Source: Scybalocola_A sp900557175
Lineage (GTDB): Bacteria > Bacillota > Clostridia > Lachnospirales > Lachnospiraceae
Length of the DNA stretch: 54,033 bases
Direction of reading: 5' to 3'
NCBI GenBank assembly: GCA_937890745.1
Contig: CALADH010000038.1
Location: forward strand, 1 to 54,033
This document shows positions 52,715-54,033 of the stretch, piece after piece. The notes under the pieces were generated by a model. The model had not been told where the DNA came from, made no database searches, and saw only the letters and a program-made list of their open reading frames with translations. The position numbers were made by a program, and so were the translations under genes. How positions within the stretch are numbered: position 1 is the stretch's first letter; the number at the start of each line of letters is the position of its first letter.

Positions 52715-53026
52715 CTACATCATAAAACTGGTAAGACCACCTGCAACCAATAGTACTGCTGCAATGCAAAACCCGACATACATAAGCACTTTATTTGCTT
52801 TCTTATTAGCATAGCAAAGCTTAAGACATATTCCAAATTTTAGTGGATAAAACAAAGGAATTTTTTTCTTATTAAGTACATCAAGAACTAAATGCGAAAA
52901 ATATGCCACTGCTAGTGGAGCTGAAAATGGTTTATAAATCAAATATACTGCCACTGTATATAAAAATAACGCCAAGAATGAATGTGTAAAAGTACGATGG
53001 TTAGAACTCATTCCAACAATATACAC
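52715..53026 (-). CDS. Truncated YdjM-like membrane metal-dependent hydrolase
   Basis: 103 residues. The NHRTFTHSF motif near residue 9 and the HLVLDVLNKKKIPLFYPL motif near 45 are the second and third metal-site motifs of the YdjM/LexA-regulated membrane hydrolase family, followed by two membrane helices. The N-terminal third with the first His/PDIDH motif is absent, and no SD is seen before the GTG used as start. It is probably a remnant. The next gene is divergent and also damaged. Confidence 0.65.
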   Translation of the reverse strand: MYIVGMSSNHRTFTHSFLALFLYTVAVYLIYKPFSAPLAVAYFSHLVLDVLNKKKIPLFYPLKFGICLKLCYANKKANKVLMYVGFCIAAVLLVAGGLTSFMM

Positions 53027-53073
53027 AATGATAAATGCAGCGCGATCCCTATTATCGCTAAAATAGGATTTTC

Positions 53074-53425
53074 AATGACAGCATTACAAATTCGAGAAAA
53101 GAATCATCTCACTCTCGAAATATCTTGGTATTGCTGTTGGCTTTTCAGAAAATACCGCCGATATTCGAATAGCTCAATTCGACTCCAAAAAAATCATCTC
53201 ACCCAAAAAGAACTCGGTATCGCACTTGGCTTTCCGGAAGATTCTGCTGACGTAAGGATTGCTCAATATGAAACAGACACAAGAAAACCTCGCGATGAAA
53301 TCCTCGTTAAAATGGCAAAAACACTTAATGTACCTCTGGATATTCTCACGGTTCCGGTACTATCAGAACCCAAAGAATATGAAGCAGCTTCTTTCTGGAT
53401 GCATGAACTGGCTGCTGAATTATAA
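53074..53425 (+). pseudogene. XRE regulator gene disrupted by an internal partial duplication
   Basis: From ATG 53074 (SD AGGA) the gene reads MTALQIREKNHLT and then loses frame. A second, in-frame copy of the same HTH segment starts near 53177 and reads SSIRLQKNHLTQKELGIALGF, PEDSADVRIAQYE, TDTRKPRDEILVKMAKTLNVP and on to the stop. The first copy, read in its other frame, gives YLGIAVGFSENTADIRIAQFD, nearly the same. The copies are offset by about 89-90 bp with a one-base difference, hence the frameshift. Members of this XRE family are usually longer at the C-terminus. Confidence 0.75.
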
Positions 53426-53465
53426 ACTACACTAAAATATTCTCACTGAATTTTATCTTAATACA

Positions 53466-53511
53466 AAAGCGGAAGATACTGAACATCCTCTTGATCAATA
53501 TCTCCCGCTTT
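53466..53511. terminator. Bidirectional terminator
   Basis: AAAGCGGAAGATA (53466-53478) pairs with TATCTCCCGCTTT (53499-53511), 12 of 13 positions, followed by TT. It lies between the XRE pseudogene and the convergent acidic-protein gene. Confidence 0.8.
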
Positions 53512-53536
53512 TTGGTTGTCATACTAATGCCACATT

Positions 53537-54033
53537 TCAATCTTCTTCCTCTAGCTCAATAGAACTTTCAGAAACATCTTCTTCGTCGTTATCTACAGTC
53601 TCTTTCGATTGGTCTATTGATTCTGTTTCTTCCTCCTTCCTTTCGTCATCTGGATTTTCTGGTTCATCTGTTGCATCTGGTTCATCCGCATCTTTTGAGT
53701 CTCCAGACTTATCTGTTTCATCTGTTTGATCAGGTTCTTCCTGTTCCTCCCTTTTCTCATTTTGCTGTTCTAAAATATCTTCATTCTCATCATGATTCGC
53801 TTCCTCTTCTTTTTCAAAATCATCTGCATCTTCATACTCAGATAATTTTTCTTGAATCGATTCTTTCAATATAGGCTCCTCCATAAAGGACGGATTCTTT
53901 TCCAGCAATTCCAGAATCTCTTCTTCTGTAGTCTCATTTACCACTTTATGGAAACTCTCGCCGGCTAATATCTGCTCTGCCAGATATATCCCCAAACTTT
54001 TGCCTGCTTTCTTTGCATTTTCAACATCTTCTT
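53537..54033 (-). CDS. Acidic C-terminal part of a gene that extends beyond the window
   Basis: The frame is open to the window edge, so the N-terminus is missing. The visible part starts EDVENAKKAGKSLGIYLAEQI, a helical segment (to about 75), then a tail of some 100 residues made almost only of Glu, Asp, Lys, Ser, Thr and Pro. No family recognised. Such acidic low-complexity tails are seen in several mobile-element proteins, which would suit the surroundings, but this is weak. Confidence 0.6.
   Translation of the reverse strand, partial: EDVENAKKAGKSLGIYLAEQILAGESFHKVVNETTEEEILELLEKNPSFMEEPILKESIQEKLSEYEDADDFEKEEEANHDENEDILEQQNEKREEQEEPDQTDETDKSGDSKDADEPDATDEPENPDDERKEEETESIDQSKETVDNDEEDVSESSIELEEED

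Overview
The window looks like chromosomal DNA from a spore-forming, butyrate-producing anaerobe of the Lachnospiraceae (Clostridia). Four things point there: the rpsT / gpr / spoIIP / lepA neighbourhood found in endospore-forming Firmicutes, a complete crt-hbd-bcd-etfB-etfA butyryl-CoA operon, a T-box leader upstream of valS, and a gene pair of the DUF5716/DUF5717 type that I know mainly from Lachnospiraceae. Promoters are mostly of sigma-A type, Shine-Dalgarno sequences are strong, and TTG or GTG starts are used in several genes.

Layout. 1-290: gene-free flank beside the 3' end of guaA, a known integration hotspot. 0.29-4 kb: guaA with a shortened amidotransferase domain, then a MATE pump and its divergent MerR-family regulator with a 19-bp-spacer promoter. 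4-8.8 kb: lepA, spoIIP and gpr on the minus strand, and rpsT on the plus strand. 8.77-9.40 kb: a gene-free gap filled by two long, related palindromic repeats. 9.4-13.1 kb: purC-purF-purB. 13.1-13.5 kb: another, different palindromic element. 13.5-19.8 kb: a membrane-anchored protein, a DUF624/YesL protein, a secreted M23 peptidase, then a T-box leader, a small membrane protein and valS.

19.8-28.5 kb: an Hsp70/actin-like protein (DUF5716 type) and a very large helical partner (DUF5717 type), a VTC-like protein, purA and a HAD phosphatase. 28.6-34.2 kb: a catabolic island with an IclR-family regulator facing an operon of IlvD/Edd-type dehydratase, GntP permease (frameshifted), MhpD/HpaH-type hydratase and HpcH/HpaI aldolase; a 31-bp near-perfect palindrome just downstream of the operon promoter is the probable operator. 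34.4-39.2 kb: the butyrate operon, closed by tandem terminators and without an adjacent thiolase gene. 39.4-48.6 kb: AEC transporter, a second MATE pump, rpoN, a polysaccharide deacetylase, a SulP transporter with an extra C-terminal region, hsp20 and a zinc-ribbon/DUF4234 membrane protein.

48.6-54.0 kb is an accessory, decaying stretch. It holds an XRE-type gene followed by reading frames that change register at T runs, an EamA exporter, a GNAT acetyltransferase, a Fic gene broken by deletions but keeping a 21-bp tandem repeat, a truncated YdjM-like gene, an XRE gene disrupted by a partial internal duplication, and the acidic tail of a gene that runs off the window.

The best candidates for undescribed biology are the DUF5716/DUF5717 pair, the two palindromic repeat families, the IlvD-GntP-hydratase-aldolase pathway with its operator, and the GuaA that lacks most of its glutaminase domain.
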